A stretch of DNA of 35,845 nt from Ruegeria sp. Its GTDB lineage: Bacteria; Pseudomonadota; Alphaproteobacteria; Rhodobacterales; Rhodobacteraceae. The notes below the pieces were generated by a model. The model was not told the DNA's origin. It made no database searches and saw nothing but the letters and a program-made list of their open reading frames with translations. Made by a program: the position numbers and the translations under genes. Shown in pieces: positions 7,059 to 15,755 of this stretch. Positions within the stretch are counted from its first letter, which is position 1. The number at the start of each line of letters is the position of its first letter. Where the stretch lies: contig NZ_JALCBM010000019.1 of the NCBI RefSeq assembly GCF_028066395.1, positions 4,360 to 40,204 on the forward strand, read 5' to 3'.

Positions 7059-7178
7059 TGCCTGTTTGCCGTCGCCTTGCTGGAATTTCCTGTCAAATTC
7101 GGGTAATTGCGCCAGCATTGCAAGCGGCGTTCGATGCGTATAGACGACGCCGATCCAGCGAATGCAAAGGCCCGCCCC

Positions 7179-8498
7179 ATGTCCGAACCGAAAAAGCTGT
7201 ATATCAAGACCTATGGCTGTCAGATGAATGTCTATGACAGCGAACGTATGTCCGAGGCGCTGGGTGGGCAGGGCTATGTCGAAACCAAGTCGCCCGATGA
7301 TGCAGATATGATCCTGCTGAACACCTGCCATATCCGCGAAAAGGCGGCCGAGAAGGTGTATTCGGAACTGGGCCGGTTCAAGGGGCTGAAGGCGGAAAAG
7401 CCCGATCTGAAAATCGGTGTCGCGGGCTGTGTCGCGCAGGCCGAGGGTGAGGAAATCATGCGCCGCCAGCCTCTGGTCGATCTGGTGGTGGGGCCGCAAA
7501 GCTATCACCGCCTGCCCGAGATGGAGGCCAAGACCCGCGCTGGTGAAAAGGCGCTGGATACGGATTTCCCCGAAGAGGATAAGTTCGAGAAACTGAAAAA
7601 CCGCCCCAAGGCCAAGCGTGGCCCCACGGCGTTTCTGACCGTGCAGGAAGGGTGCGACAAGTTCTGTGCTTTCTGCGTGGTGCCTTATACGCGCGGGGCC
7701 GAGGTCAGCCGCCCGGCGGATCGCATTATCCGCGAGGCGCAGGATCTGGTCGAACGCGGGGTGCGCGAGATCACTCTGCTGGGGCAGAACGTGAACGCCT
7801 ATCACGGGGCCGGGCCGAATGGGGATATGACTCTGGCCGGGCTGATTTGGGAGTTGAACAAGGTCGACGGGCTGGAGCGTATTCGCTTTACCACCTCGCA
7901 CCCCAACGACATGGGTGATGACCTGATCGAGGCGCATGGCACCTGTGACAAGCTGATGCCGTATCTGCATTTGCCGGTTCAGTCGGGCTCGGACCGGATA
8001 TTGAAGCGGATGAACCGCAGCCACACCGCCGAAAGCTATCTGCGTCTGATCGAGCGTATCCGCGCGGCGCGGCCTGATATCCTGATGTCTGGCGATTTCA
8101 TCGTCGGTTTCCCGGAAGAGACGGATGAGGATTTTCAGGCCACGCTGGATTTGGTGGAACAGGTTCGCTACGGCTATGCCTATTCCTTTAAATACTCGAC
8201 ACGCCCCGGCACCCCTGCGGCAGAACGGCCACAGGTTGACGGTGAAGTGGCAGATGAGCGTCTGCAACGCCTGCAGGCCATGATCACCCGTCATCAGCGG
8301 GAAATTCAGGATGAAATGGTCGGACGGACGGTGAATGTTCTGTTCGAAAAGCCGGGTCGTCAGCCACAGCAGATGGTGGGAAAATCCGAGTATCTGCACG
8401 CGGTTCACGTCACCAACCCTGATCTTGCGATTGGTGATCTGCGGCGGGTTCGAATCACCGGCTCGGGCGCAAACTCGCTGGCGGGCGAAGTGATCTGA
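7179..8498 (+). CDS. miaB: tRNA-2-methylthio-N6-dimethylallyladenosine synthase
   Basis: MiaB is a radical-SAM methylthiotransferase that adds a methylthio group to i6A37 of tRNAs reading UNN codons. The 439-residue protein has the N-terminal UPF0004 domain with Cys14, Cys50 and Cys84 for one Fe-S cluster, the radical-SAM triad CDKFCAFC (Cys159, 163, 166) for the other, the conserved [17 protein letters not shown] block, and a C-terminal TRAM domain (about residues 375-439). The ATG at 7179 gives the standard [17 protein letters not shown] start; in-frame starts upstream add unconserved sequence. It opens the run of RNA and envelope genes miaB-phoH-ybeY-corC-lnt. Confidence 0.96.
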   Translation: MSEPKKLYIKTYGCQMNVYDSERMSEALGGQGYVETKSPDDADMILLNTCHIREKAAEKVYSELGRFKGLKAEKPDLKIGVAGCVAQAEGEEIMRRQPLVDLVVGPQSYHRLPEMEAKTRAGEKALDTDFPEEDKFEKLKNRPKAKRGPTAFLTVQEGCDKFCAFCVVPYTRGAEVSRPADRIIREAQDLVERGVREITLLGQNVNAYHGAGPNGDMTLAGLIWELNKVDGLERIRFTTSHPNDMGDDLIEAHGTCDKLMPYLHLPVQSGSDRILKRMNRSHTAESYLRLIERIRAARPDILMSGDFIVGFPEETDEDFQATLDLVEQVRYGYAYSFKYSTRPGTPAAERPQVDGEVADERLQRLQAMITRHQREIQDEMVGRTVNVLFEKPGRQPQQMVGKSEYLHAVHVTNPDLAIGDLRRVRITGSGANSLAGEVI

Positions 8499-8538
8499 CA
8501 AGAGGCGCAGATGTCATATCTGACGCTCCTTCAGGAAA

Positions 8539-8553
8539 TTAACCCTTGATTTA
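8539..8553 (+). promoter_or_regulatory. Imperfect CtrA-like site upstream of an outer-membrane protein gene
   Basis: TTAA-N7-TTTA at 8539-8553 differs by one base from the CtrA consensus TTAA-N7-TTAA. It is 112 bases before the GTG at 8665. A perfect site stands before the second barrel gene at 20411. Chance occurrence is possible. Confidence 0.3.
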
Positions 8554-8664
8554 GGGCTTGGAACTATGTTCCGAGAAACCCAGATTTTTCGCGGGATTGG
8601 TTTCGGCTTCCGTGGAATCTCTGCCCGGGTCTTCATTTCGGGACCCGCGTGATGGAGGACGCGA

Positions 8665-9420
8665 GTGGTGAGTCGGAAGGTGTTTCAGGGACGGTGTTTG
8701 TCCCGTGTTTTCAGTGCGATGGTGATTGCGGTTCTCAGTGCCGTCCCGACCCTGGCGGGGGATGTGATCGGGGATGTGACCGAACCTGACATCATCGCGC
8801 CGCAATCGTCCACTCAGGATGCCAGCGCGTTTTATCTGGGGGTCAGTGGCGGATACGCATCGGGCGGCTCGGATGAGTTCGGTCTGCGCACCGCTGGCGG
8901 CCTGTTCTCGATTGGGGATGTGTCCCCGAACGGCGCCTATGGCGGTATCCGGGGCGGATGGCGGGGCATTCTGCCCGCGCGCGTCGGACGTGATTTCGTA
9001 TACGGTGTTGAGGTGGGGTACGATTTCGGCACCCTTGATGACAGTAGCTCCACGGTGATCATGGGTATTCCTGTCACGGCGGGATCATCGATTTCAGACG
9101 TGTTGTCGGTTCGACTGCGCAGCGGGCTGCGTAACCGCAACAGCAGCATCCTGTATTTTGGGACCATCGGCTATGTGCAGGGCGATATCATGACCTCGGC
9201 CAGTATCACAGGCGGCGGCGCGTTTCAGGTGCAGGACCGGCGCAACGGCTTTTCCGCCAGTCTGGGGGCGGAACATCAGCTGAACAAGAATTGGTCGATC
9301 ACCGGTGAAATCGAATATGTGCAGTTCGAATCAAGGACCATTGATCTGGGTGGTGGTTTTTCCACCAAATCAACGCCCAGCTTCACCGGGTTGCGGTTTG
9401 GTCTGAACTATACGTTCTGA
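8665..9420 (+). CDS. Outer-membrane beta-barrel protein with signal peptide
   Basis: A 251-residue secreted protein. The N-terminal signal peptide has a basic start (MVSRKVFQGR), a hydrophobic core and a likely cleavage site at TLA-GD near residue 31. The mature part alternates short glycine-rich turns with amphipathic strands (FYLGVSGGYASGG, YGGIRGGWRGI, YGVEVGYDFGTL, GFSASLGAEHQLNKNWSITGEIEYVQF) and ends GLRFGLNYTF with a terminal phenylalanine used by the outer-membrane assembly machinery. It resembles small opacity/OmpA-like porin barrels of alphaproteobacteria. The start is GTG at 8665 or 8668, behind GGAGG (8654-8658); the ATG at 8652 is out of frame. A hairpin CGGGTC/GACCCG (8626-8647) lies just before the ribosome site. 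The specific role is unknown. Confidence 0.8.
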   Translation: MVSRKVFQGRCLSRVFSAMVIAVLSAVPTLAGDVIGDVTEPDIIAPQSSTQDASAFYLGVSGGYASGGSDEFGLRTAGGLFSIGDVSPNGAYGGIRGGWRGILPARVGRDFVYGVEVGYDFGTLDDSSSTVIMGIPVTAGSSISDVLSVRLRSGLRNRNSSILYFGTIGYVQGDIMTSASITGGGAFQVQDRRNGFSASLGAEHQLNKNWSITGEIEYVQFESRTIDLGGGFSTKSTPSFTGLRFGLNYTF

Positions 9421-9568
9421 CGCCGACCTGCTGATGACTGAAAAACGGGTGCTTTGCCCGTGGCATTGGCGCTTTTGTCATCGACCCCGGAAAATTTGAA
9501 TCTGCGCCTTGCGTCGGTCTGAAATTGTTGTCACGCTCAAGGGTGAAACGCCAAGACAGGAGAACGTA

Positions 9569-10579
9569 TTGGCCATCGGTGCCCTGACCCCACCGCAAGA
9601 TGACATGCCCCAGCGTGAGGCGCTTGTTGAATTCCCAGACAACCGATTGTTAATCGATCTGTGCGGCGAATATGACCGCAACCTTGCCGAGATCGAACAG
9701 AAGCTGACCGTCCAGATCGTGCGGCGCGGCAACCAACTGGTCGTCATGGGCGAAGAGGATGCGCAAAAGCAGGCGGTCGAAGTGCTTCAGGCGCTCTATA
9801 CCCGGCTGGAAGGCGGGCGCGAGGTTGAGGCCGCCGATGTCGACCGCGAGCTGCGCATGGGCAATTCCGAGGACGGAACCGGCACCCGCGACGGTGATCA
9901 GCTTGAAATGTTCAAGGGCGGCACCGTCGAGATCAAGACCCGCAAGAAACTGGTCGAACCGCGTACCGATGCGCAAAAGGCCTATGTTCAGTCGCTGTTT
10001 CAGAACGAACTGGCCTTTGGCATCGGCCCGGCGGGGACCGGCAAGACCTATCTGGCGGTTGCTGTTGGCGTGTCGATGTTCATCGGCGGGCATGTGGATC
10101 GCATCATCCTCAGTCGCCCGGCGGTCGAGGCCGGGGAAAAGCTGGGCTATCTGCCCGGTGACATGAAGGACAAGGTCGACCCTTACATGCAGCCGCTTTA
10201 TGACGCGCTGAACGATTTTCTACCGGGCAAGCAACTCGCCAAATTGATCGAGGAAAAGCGAATCGAAATCGCCCCGCTGGCCTTCATGCGGGGGCGCACG
10301 CTAGCCAATGCTTTCGTGGTTCTGGATGAGGCGCAGAATGCCACCACCATGCAGATGAAGATGTTCCTGACCCGTCTGGGCGAGGGCAGCCGCATGGTCA
10401 TCACCGGCGACCGGTCGCAGGTCGATCTGCCGCGCGGTGTGCAATCGGGTCTGGCTGATGCAGAACGGCTGTTGAAGACAATCCCCAATATCAGCTTCAA
10501 CTACTTCACCTCGAAAGACGTCGTGCGCCACCCGCTTGTCGCCGCCATCATCGAGGCGTATGAGGCCGACGCGGGTTAG
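9569..10579 (+). CDS. PhoH family ATPase
   Basis: PhoH-like P-loop ATPases are widespread and often sit next to ybeY, suggesting a role in RNA metabolism; a helicase-like activity has been proposed. The protein has an N-terminal RNA-binding-like region (LLIDLCGEYDRNLAEIEQKL) and a C-terminal PhoH domain with Walker A GPAGTGKT, Walker B FVVLDEAQN and the sensor-like TGDRSQVDLPRG. The start is most likely TTG at 9569, six bases after AGGAG, giving 336 residues; a TTG at 9509 would give 356 without a ribosome site. It precedes ybeY by 39 bases in what looks like the operon phoH-ybeY-corC-lnt. Confidence 0.88.
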   Translation: MAIGALTPPQDDMPQREALVEFPDNRLLIDLCGEYDRNLAEIEQKLTVQIVRRGNQLVVMGEEDAQKQAVEVLQALYTRLEGGREVEAADVDRELRMGNSEDGTGTRDGDQLEMFKGGTVEIKTRKKLVEPRTDAQKAYVQSLFQNELAFGIGPAGTGKTYLAVAVGVSMFIGGHVDRIILSRPAVEAGEKLGYLPGDMKDKVDPYMQPLYDALNDFLPGKQLAKLIEEKRIEIAPLAFMRGRTLANAFVVLDEAQNATTMQMKMFLTRLGEGSRMVITGDRSQVDLPRGVQSGLADAERLLKTIPNISFNYFTSKDVVRHPLVAAIIEAYEADAG

Positions 10580-10618
10580 GTTGCCAGAATCCCGCGCTGG
10601 GATTTGGTGCGAAACGTC

Positions 10619-11113
10619 ATGAACCTTGAAATCACGATCGAGGATGACCGCTGGCAGGGCCTGACCGCCCTGTCCCATGTGGCTATTGCTGCCGTTCTGG
10701 ATCACTGCGGCCTTGATCCGGAAATCTGTGAAATCAGCCTTTTGGGCTGCAATGACGCCCGAATTGCCGAACTGAACGCCGAGTTCCGCGAAAAACCCAC
10801 GCCCACAAATGTGCTGAGCTGGCCTGCCGAAGATCTGTCACCGGACACCCCCGGCCAGACCCCGGCCCCCGCAACGCCTGATTTCACAGGGGAAATCGCG
10901 CTGGGCGACATCGCGATCTCATACGACACTTGCGCGCGTGAGGCCGCCGAGGCGGGCAAACCCATGGACGATCATGTGACACATTTGATCATTCATGGAC
11001 TGTTGCATTTGCTGGGCTACGATCACATTCGTGACCCCGACGCCACTTTAATGGAAGCGGTCGAGGTCGAGATACTTGGCAAAATGGGTATTGATGACCC
11101 ATATAATACGTAA
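10619..11113 (+). CDS. ybeY: Endoribonuclease YbeY (rRNA maturation factor)
   Basis: YbeY is a zinc-dependent single-strand endoribonuclease needed for 16S rRNA 3'-end processing and ribosome quality control. The 164-residue protein has the hallmark [11 protein letters not shown], with zinc ligands His126, His130 and His136, and the conserved [17 protein letters not shown] and GDIAIS blocks. A proline-rich insertion ([15 protein letters not shown], about 75-89) lengthens the loop between these blocks. The ATG at 10619 was chosen over a TTG at 10604; the ribosome site is weak, so translation may be coupled to phoH. Confidence 0.93.
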   Translation: MNLEITIEDDRWQGLTALSHVAIAAVLDHCGLDPEICEISLLGCNDARIAELNAEFREKPTPTNVLSWPAEDLSPDTPGQTPAPATPDFTGEIALGDIAISYDTCAREAAEAGKPMDDHVTHLIIHGLLHLLGYDHIRDPDATLMEAVEVEILGKMGIDDPYNT

Positions 11114-11149
11114 TGTGGGCCATTCGGCCCGGTCAATTGGAACAGAGAA

Positions 11150-12037
11150 ATGGGCGACACAGACGGCAGTTCTAGGGCAGCGCAACGCGCGCACCCTCAG
11201 GACGGCACCACCGAGATAGAAGAGAAAAGCGGATTTTTCTCGCGTATTATTGATGCGTTTTCTCCGCAGGACGCGGAAGAGCCAGCGGCGATCAATGGCC
11301 ATAATTCGATCAACCCGCAGTCGCGCGGCATGATCAACCTGCGTCGGATGCGGGTCGAGGATGTGGCGATCCCAACGGCAGAGATCATCTCGGCCCCGGT
11401 GACGATCTCCAAGGATGAACTGGCCTCGGTCTTTCGCGACAGTGGCCTGTCCCGGATACCGGTTTATGATGGCACGCTGGACAGCCCTTTGGGCTTTGTC
11501 CACCTCAAGGACTTCGCACTGACCCACGGGTTCAACGGTGGCTCGACCGAGTTTGACCTGAGTTCGATGCTGCGCACGCTGCTGTTTGTGCCGCCCTCGA
11601 TGCCTATCGGGGTGCTGCTGACCAAGATGCAGACCCAGCGTCGCCATATGGCACTGGTCATCGACGAATATGGCGGTGTGGACGGGCTGTTGACGATCGA
11701 GGATCTGATCGAACAGGTCGTCGGCGAAATCATTGACGAACACGACACGGATGAAGGCCAGCTCTGGGTGCAGGAAAAGCCCGGCTGCTATCTGGTGCAA
11801 GCCCGCGTCCCGCTTGAGGATTTCGAGGCCGAGATTGGCCGCTCGCTGACCAGCCACGAAGATGTGGACGAGGAAGAGATCGACACGCTGGGCGGTCTGG
11901 TCTTCATGCTGTCGGGCCGGGTGCCCGCGCGGGGTGAGGTGGTTCTGCATCCCGAAGGCCCCGAGTTCGAGGTGCTGGATGCCGATCCCCGCCGCATCAA
12001 GCGTCTGCGTGTCATGCTGCCGGACCTCGTTACATGA
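11150..12037 (+). CDS. corC: CorC/HlyC family protein with paired CBS domains
   Basis: This 295-residue protein belongs to the CorC/YbeX family, linked to magnesium and cobalt efflux and, by genomic context, to ribosome maturation with YbeY. It has no membrane span. After a variable N-terminus with SGFFSRIIDAF, the conserved MINLRRMRVEDVAIPTAEI leads into two CBS domains (about residues 65-195, including LSRIPVYDGTLDSPLGFVHLKD and MALVIDEYGGVDGLLTIEDL). The transporter-associated CorC_HlyC domain follows (about 210-290, ending EVLDADPRRIKRLRVML). Its stop overlaps the lnt start in ATGA, showing translational coupling. Confidence 0.9.
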   Translation: MGDTDGSSRAAQRAHPQDGTTEIEEKSGFFSRIIDAFSPQDAEEPAAINGHNSINPQSRGMINLRRMRVEDVAIPTAEIISAPVTISKDELASVFRDSGLSRIPVYDGTLDSPLGFVHLKDFALTHGFNGGSTEFDLSSMLRTLLFVPPSMPIGVLLTKMQTQRRHMALVIDEYGGVDGLLTIEDLIEQVVGEIIDEHDTDEGQLWVQEKPGCYLVQARVPLEDFEAEIGRSLTSHEDVDEEEIDTLGGLVFMLSGRVPARGEVVLHPEGPEFEVLDADPRRIKRLRVMLPDLVT

Positions 12038-13530
12038 ACCCAGCGCAGGGCTGGCCCTTTTGGCTGCGGCTTGCCTGCGCGGCGGCGCTTGGGGTGCTGG
12101 GCGCCTTTGGGCTGGCGCCGTTCGGCTATTGGTGGGCGACGCTGCTGGCGCTGATCCTGATCGCGCCCTTGTTTCTGACCACTGAAACCCGTGGACGGGC
12201 CGCCATCATGGGATGGGCATTTGCCACGGGGTATTTCGCCAATGCGCTTGGCTGGATCGTCGAGCCTTTTCAGGTCGATGCCGAGCGCCACGCCTGGATG
12301 GCGCCCTTTGCCTTGATCCTCATGGCGGGCGGTTTGGCCTTGTTCTGGGGGCTGGCCTTCTGGGGTGCGCGGCGGCCAGAGGGCCCGCCTGTTCGGCAAG
12401 CCTTGCTGCTAGCGGTCAGCCTTGGCCTGGCTGAATTCGGCCGGGGCTACCTGATGACCGGATTTCCCTGGGCCGGGATTGCTCAGGTCTGGGTCGATAC
12501 GCCGGTTGCGCAAATGTTGTCGCTGGTGGGGCCGTATGGGGTGGGTGCACTGACCTTTGTGGCAACGCTGCCCTTGGGGGCGGCCTTAGCCGAGCGTCGA
12601 GGTCTGGCTGCGCCCATTGCTACGCTGATCGGCCTCGCCGCCCTGTCGCTGGCTTACGCCGCAACGCGTCCCGACGTGACCCAAACCGGTCACATTGTCC
12701 GGCTGATCCAACCCAATGCGCCCCAGCACCAGAAATGGGACCCGGACTATGCGCCGCTGTTCTTTGCCCGCCAGATCGAGTTCACGGCGGCCGAGCCGCG
12801 CCCCGATCTGATCGTCTGGCCCGAAACCGCTGTGCCTGCGTGGCTGCACAACGCTCAACCCTATCTGTCAGCCATTGCCGATGCGGCGCAGGGGACACCG
12901 GTGTTTCTGGGCATCCAGCGGGCTGAGGGGCCGCGCATTTATAACTCGATGATTTCCCTTGATGCTGACGGTCGGCAGATGGGGCTGTATGACAAACATC
13001 ACCTCGCGCCGTTCGGGGAATATGTGCCCTTCGGCGATCTGATGGCGCGTTTTGGCATACACGGTCTGGCCGCGACTACCGGAAACGGGTTCAGCGCCGG
13101 GCCGGGTGCGGCGCTTCTGGATGCGGGCGCTTTGGGAAAAGCCCTGCCGCTGATTTGTTATGAGGCCGTTTTCACGCAGGATGTGCTATCTGCCCCCGGG
13201 CGTGCGGATTTCCTGATGCAGATCACCAATGACGCCTGGTTCGGCACAAGGTCCGGCCCCTACCAGCATCTGGCGCAGGCCCGGATGCGCGCCATCGAAC
13301 AGGGCCTGCCGATGATGCGCGCCGCCAATACCGGAGTATCGGCAATGATCGATCCGCTGGGGCGCATAACCGACGCGCTGCCGCTGGGGCAGGCCGGGTA
13401 TATTGATGCGGTAATGCCGCACCCTCAGCTGCCGACAATTTATTCTCGTATCGGGGATTATCCCATCCTGATCCTGCTTTTTGTTTCCTTTTTGCCGCTC
13501 TGGCAGGCTGCCCGGCGGGCCGCTGCATAA
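12034..13530 (+). CDS. lnt: Apolipoprotein N-acyltransferase
   Basis: Lnt transfers an acyl chain from phospholipid to the N-terminal cysteine of lipoproteins, the last step of lipoprotein maturation in the inner membrane. The 498-residue protein has about six N-terminal membrane helices (residues 8-210), a nitrilase-like periplasmic domain and a C-terminal helix (about 474-492). The catalytic triad is Glu264 in WPETAVP, Lys321 in YDKHHLAPFGEYVPF and Cys375 in LICYEAVF. It overlaps corC by four bases (ATGA). This corC-lnt pairing is common in proteobacteria. Confidence 0.95.
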   Translation: MNPAQGWPFWLRLACAAALGVLGAFGLAPFGYWWATLLALILIAPLFLTTETRGRAAIMGWAFATGYFANALGWIVEPFQVDAERHAWMAPFALILMAGGLALFWGLAFWGARRPEGPPVRQALLLAVSLGLAEFGRGYLMTGFPWAGIAQVWVDTPVAQMLSLVGPYGVGALTFVATLPLGAALAERRGLAAPIATLIGLAALSLAYAATRPDVTQTGHIVRLIQPNAPQHQKWDPDYAPLFFARQIEFTAAEPRPDLIVWPETAVPAWLHNAQPYLSAIADAAQGTPVFLGIQRAEGPRIYNSMISLDADGRQMGLYDKHHLAPFGEYVPFGDLMARFGIHGLAATTGNGFSAGPGAALLDAGALGKALPLICYEAVFTQDVLSAPGRADFLMQITNDAWFGTRSGPYQHLAQARMRAIEQGLPMMRAANTGVSAMIDPLGRITDALPLGQAGYIDAVMPHPQLPTIYSRIGDYPILILLFVSFLPLWQAARRAAA

Positions 13531-13537
13531 ATACCGA

Positions 13538-13566
13538 TTGACCCAGTCTTTTAGCGGGCGTATCCC
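13538..13566 (+). promoter_or_regulatory. Candidate promoter of the riboswitch-metK transcript
   Basis: TTGACC (13538-13543), a 17-base spacer and TATCCC (13561-13566) place the transcript start near 13573, right at the 5' end of the riboswitch. Confidence 0.55.
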
Positions 13567-13574
13567 AACGAACG

Positions 13575-13621
13575 CCTGTCACAACGGCTTCCTGGCGTGG
13601 CAGAGACATCTTAATGGAGCA
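13575..13621 (+). ncRNA. SAM/SAH riboswitch in the metK leader
   Basis: Stem P1 is CTGTCAC (13576-13582) with GTGGCAG (13597-13603), one G-U pair. The loop holds AACGGCTTCCTGGC, in which GCTTC (13587-13591) can pair with GGAGC (13616-13620) to make an H-type pseudoknot. The GGAG in that second strand is the metK ribosome-binding site, seven bases before the ATG. Core sequence and layout match the SAM/SAH riboswitch class described from metK leaders of Rhodobacterales. Binding of S-adenosylmethionine or S-adenosylhomocysteine would stabilise the pseudoknot and block translation of metK. Confidence 0.88.
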
Positions 13622-13626
13622 CTTTC

Positions 13627-14808
13627 ATGTCCCGACAGCACTACACATTTACTTCGGAATCCGTTTCCGAAGGGCACCCGGACAAGGTCTGTGACCGGAT
13701 TTCCGATGCCGTTCTCGATGCCTTTCTGAACGAAGAACCCGAAGCGCGCGTGGCGTGCGAAACCTTTGCCACCACCAACCGCGTGGTGATCGGGGGTGAG
13801 GTCGGTCTGTCGGATCAGGACAAGCTGCACGATTATATGGGCCGCATCGACCGGATCGCGCGCGATTGCATCAAGGATATCGGGTACGAGCAGGACAAGT
13901 TTCACCACGAAACGGTCGAGGTGACGAACCTTTTGCACGAACAATCTGCGCATATTGCACAAGGCGTGGATGCCGCGGACGACAAGGACGAGGGCGCCGG
14001 GGATCAGGGGATCATGTTCGGCTACGCCACCATGGAAACGCCTGCGCTGATGCCTGCACCGATCCAGTATTCCCACGCCATCCTGCGCCGTCTGGCTGAG
14101 GTGCGCAAAAACGGGTCCGAGCCCGCGCTGGGTCCGGACGCGAAATCGCAGCTCTCGGTGGTCTACCGCGACGGTAAACCGGTCGGCGTCAGCTCGATCG
14201 TGCTGTCGACCCAGCATCTGGACGAGGCGCTGAGCTCAAATGACATCCGCGCCATCGTCGAGCCCTATATCCGCGAAACCCTGCCCGAGGGCTGGCTGAG
14301 CGCCGAGACCGAATGGCACGTAAACCCCACCGGCAAGTTCGTGATCGGCGGCCCGGACGGTGATGCGGGCCTGACCGGGCGCAAGATCATCGTGGATACT
14401 TATGGCGGTGCCGCGCCTCATGGCGGTGGAGCCTTCTCGGGCAAGGACCCGACCAAGGTGGACCGCTCGGCGGCCTATGCGGCGCGCTATCTGGCCAAGA
14501 ACGTGGTGGCTGCAGGAATGGCCGAACGCTGCACCATCCAGCTGAGCTATGCGATCGGCGTCTCGAAACCGCTGTCGATCTATGCGGACGCCCATGGCAC
14601 GGGCCAGATCAGCGATGCCGAGATCGAACAGGCTGTCGGACAGGTCATGGACCTGACCCCGCGCGGCATTCGTCAGCATCTGGAACTGAACAAACCGATC
14701 TACCAGCGCACCGCAGCCTATGGCCATTTCGGGCGTGATCCCGAAGCGGATGGCGGTTTCAGCTGGGAACGCACCGATCTGGCAGACGCGCTGAAAAAGG
14801 CTGTCTGA
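13627..14808 (+). CDS. metK: S-adenosylmethionine synthetase
   Basis: MetK makes S-adenosylmethionine from methionine and ATP. The 393-residue cytosolic protein shows the family blocks [21 protein letters not shown] near the N-terminus, [12 protein letters not shown] around residue 120, and the phosphate-binding loop [22 protein letters not shown] around residues 260-280. The ATG at 13627 is fixed by the riboswitch-controlled ribosome site GGAG. Its own product would repress it through the upstream riboswitch. MetK also supplies the cofactor of the neighbouring MiaB and TrmB. A clear terminator follows. Confidence 0.97.
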   Translation: MSRQHYTFTSESVSEGHPDKVCDRISDAVLDAFLNEEPEARVACETFATTNRVVIGGEVGLSDQDKLHDYMGRIDRIARDCIKDIGYEQDKFHHETVEVTNLLHEQSAHIAQGVDAADDKDEGAGDQGIMFGYATMETPALMPAPIQYSHAILRRLAEVRKNGSEPALGPDAKSQLSVVYRDGKPVGVSSIVLSTQHLDEALSSNDIRAIVEPYIRETLPEGWLSAETEWHVNPTGKFVIGGPDGDAGLTGRKIIVDTYGGAAPHGGGAFSGKDPTKVDRSAAYAARYLAKNVVAAGMAERCTIQLSYAIGVSKPLSIYADAHGTGQISDAEIEQAVGQVMDLTPRGIRQHLELNKPIYQRTAAYGHFGRDPEADGGFSWERTDLADALKKAV

Positions 14809-14827
14809 GCGGATGTAATCCAAAGGT

Positions 14828-14860
14828 GCGCCCTGACGGGCGCGCTCTTCTTCTTGTTTC
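14828..14860 (+). terminator. Intrinsic terminator of metK
   Basis: GCGCCC-TGAC-GGGCGC (14828-14843) is followed by a pyrimidine- and T-rich tract (GCTCTTCTTCTTGTTT), 20 bases after the metK stop codon. Confidence 0.75.
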
Positions 14861-14869
14861 AAATACGGC

Positions 14870-14929
14870 GGGGGTCGCTATTGGTTGCGCCATTGGTCCG
14901 AGAAACCAATGGCGACGGGCAGAGCCCCC
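14870..14929 (-). repeat. Variant REP-like element with competing stems before trmB
   Basis: Read on the minus strand, this has the layout of the elements at 6127 and 29960: GGGGGCTCTGCCC, an internal hairpin, GCGAC then CCCCC, and GTATTT a few bases later. On the plus strand the 3' arm ACCAATGGCGAC (14905-14916) can pair either with CGCCATTGGT (14888-14897, ten perfect pairs) or with GTCGCTATTGGT (14874-14885, twelve pairs with one G-U). It lies between the metK terminator and trmB. Confidence 0.55.
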
Positions 14930-14975
14930 ACCTCCACCCTTGCCACCAAGCGCGCCCCGCAGTATGGGCAGCGCC

Positions 14976-15686
14976 ATGAGCACCCAGACCCCGCAACGCC
15001 CCCGCAGAAACTTCTATGGCCGCTTCAAGGGCAAGACCCTGAAGCAAAGTCAAAAGACGTATCTGAACGAAGACCTCGACGCTCTGTCGCCGGGTGCGGT
15101 GGATTGGGACACCAACCCCGAACGCACGCCTCTGGACCTGCAAAACCTGTTCCGGGGCAAGGATGTCTGGTTAGAGGTCGGCTTTGGCGGCGGTGAGCAT
15201 CTGGTGCATCAGGCCGCGAGCAACCCCGATATCGGCATCATCGGGGCCGAGCCTTATATCAACGGCGTCGCGATGCTATTGGGCAAGATCCGCAAAGCTG
15301 GTGTGGACAATCTGGCCGTGCATCCCGGCGATGCGCGCGATCTGTTCGATGTGCTGCCCGAGGCCAGCATTTCACGTGCCTTTCTGCTCTATCCTGATCC
15401 GTGGCCCAAAACCCGGCATCACCGCCGCCGGTTCGTCACACAGGAACATCTGGAACCGCTGGCCCGTACCCTGAAGCCGGGATCGATTTTCCGCGTCGCC
15501 ACCGACATTCCCGACTATGTCCGCCAAACGCTGGAAGAGGTCCCGCGCGCCGGGTTCGAATGGCTGGCCGAACGTCCCGAAGACTGGCGCGAACCTTGGG
15601 ATGACTGGATTTCCACCCGCTACGAACAAAAGGCCCTGCGCGAAGGGCGGGTGCCCCATTACCTGACCTTCCGCCGCACAGGCTGA
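14976..15686 (+). CDS. trmB: tRNA (guanine-N7-)-methyltransferase
   Basis: TrmB methylates N7 of G46 in the variable loop of tRNAs using S-adenosylmethionine. The 236-residue Rossmann-fold protein has the SAM-binding motif LEVGFGGGEH (about 65-74), followed by IIGAEPYINGVAMLL and the family signature LLYPDPWPKTRHHRRRFV. The ATG at 14976 (MSTQTPQRPRRNFYGR) gives the expected start; the frame stays open to 14826 but runs through the terminator and REP-like element with proline-rich, unconserved sequence. It is downstream of metK, its cofactor source, but separated by a terminator. Confidence 0.94.
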   Translation: MSTQTPQRPRRNFYGRFKGKTLKQSQKTYLNEDLDALSPGAVDWDTNPERTPLDLQNLFRGKDVWLEVGFGGGEHLVHQAASNPDIGIIGAEPYINGVAMLLGKIRKAGVDNLAVHPGDARDLFDVLPEASISRAFLLYPDPWPKTRHHRRRFVTQEHLEPLARTLKPGSIFRVATDIPDYVRQTLEEVPRAGFEWLAERPEDWREPWDDWISTRYEQKALREGRVPHYLTFRRTG

Positions 15687-15755
15687 TTGCCGCTGGACCA
15701 TCCGGCCCCAATTCGCTAATCGGCTTGGGCACTGATAGCGAAAACAGGAGCCCTC

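Noticed and set aside
8444-8462. GGTTCGAATC, resembling a tRNA T-loop
   Set aside because: It lies inside the miaB coding sequence, with no acceptor stem or anticodon arm around it. A similar GGTTCGAAT inside trmB (around 15553) was rejected for the same reason.
7059-8501. Upstream extension of the 6195-7058 protein across the reverse strand of miaB
   Set aside because: The extension is fully antisense to miaB; family-like sequence begins only at the ATG at 7058.
9441-9462. Terminator after the 8665-9420 barrel gene
   Set aside because: ACGGG/CCCGT forms a short stem, but the T-run would be on the opposite strand, where no gene ends.
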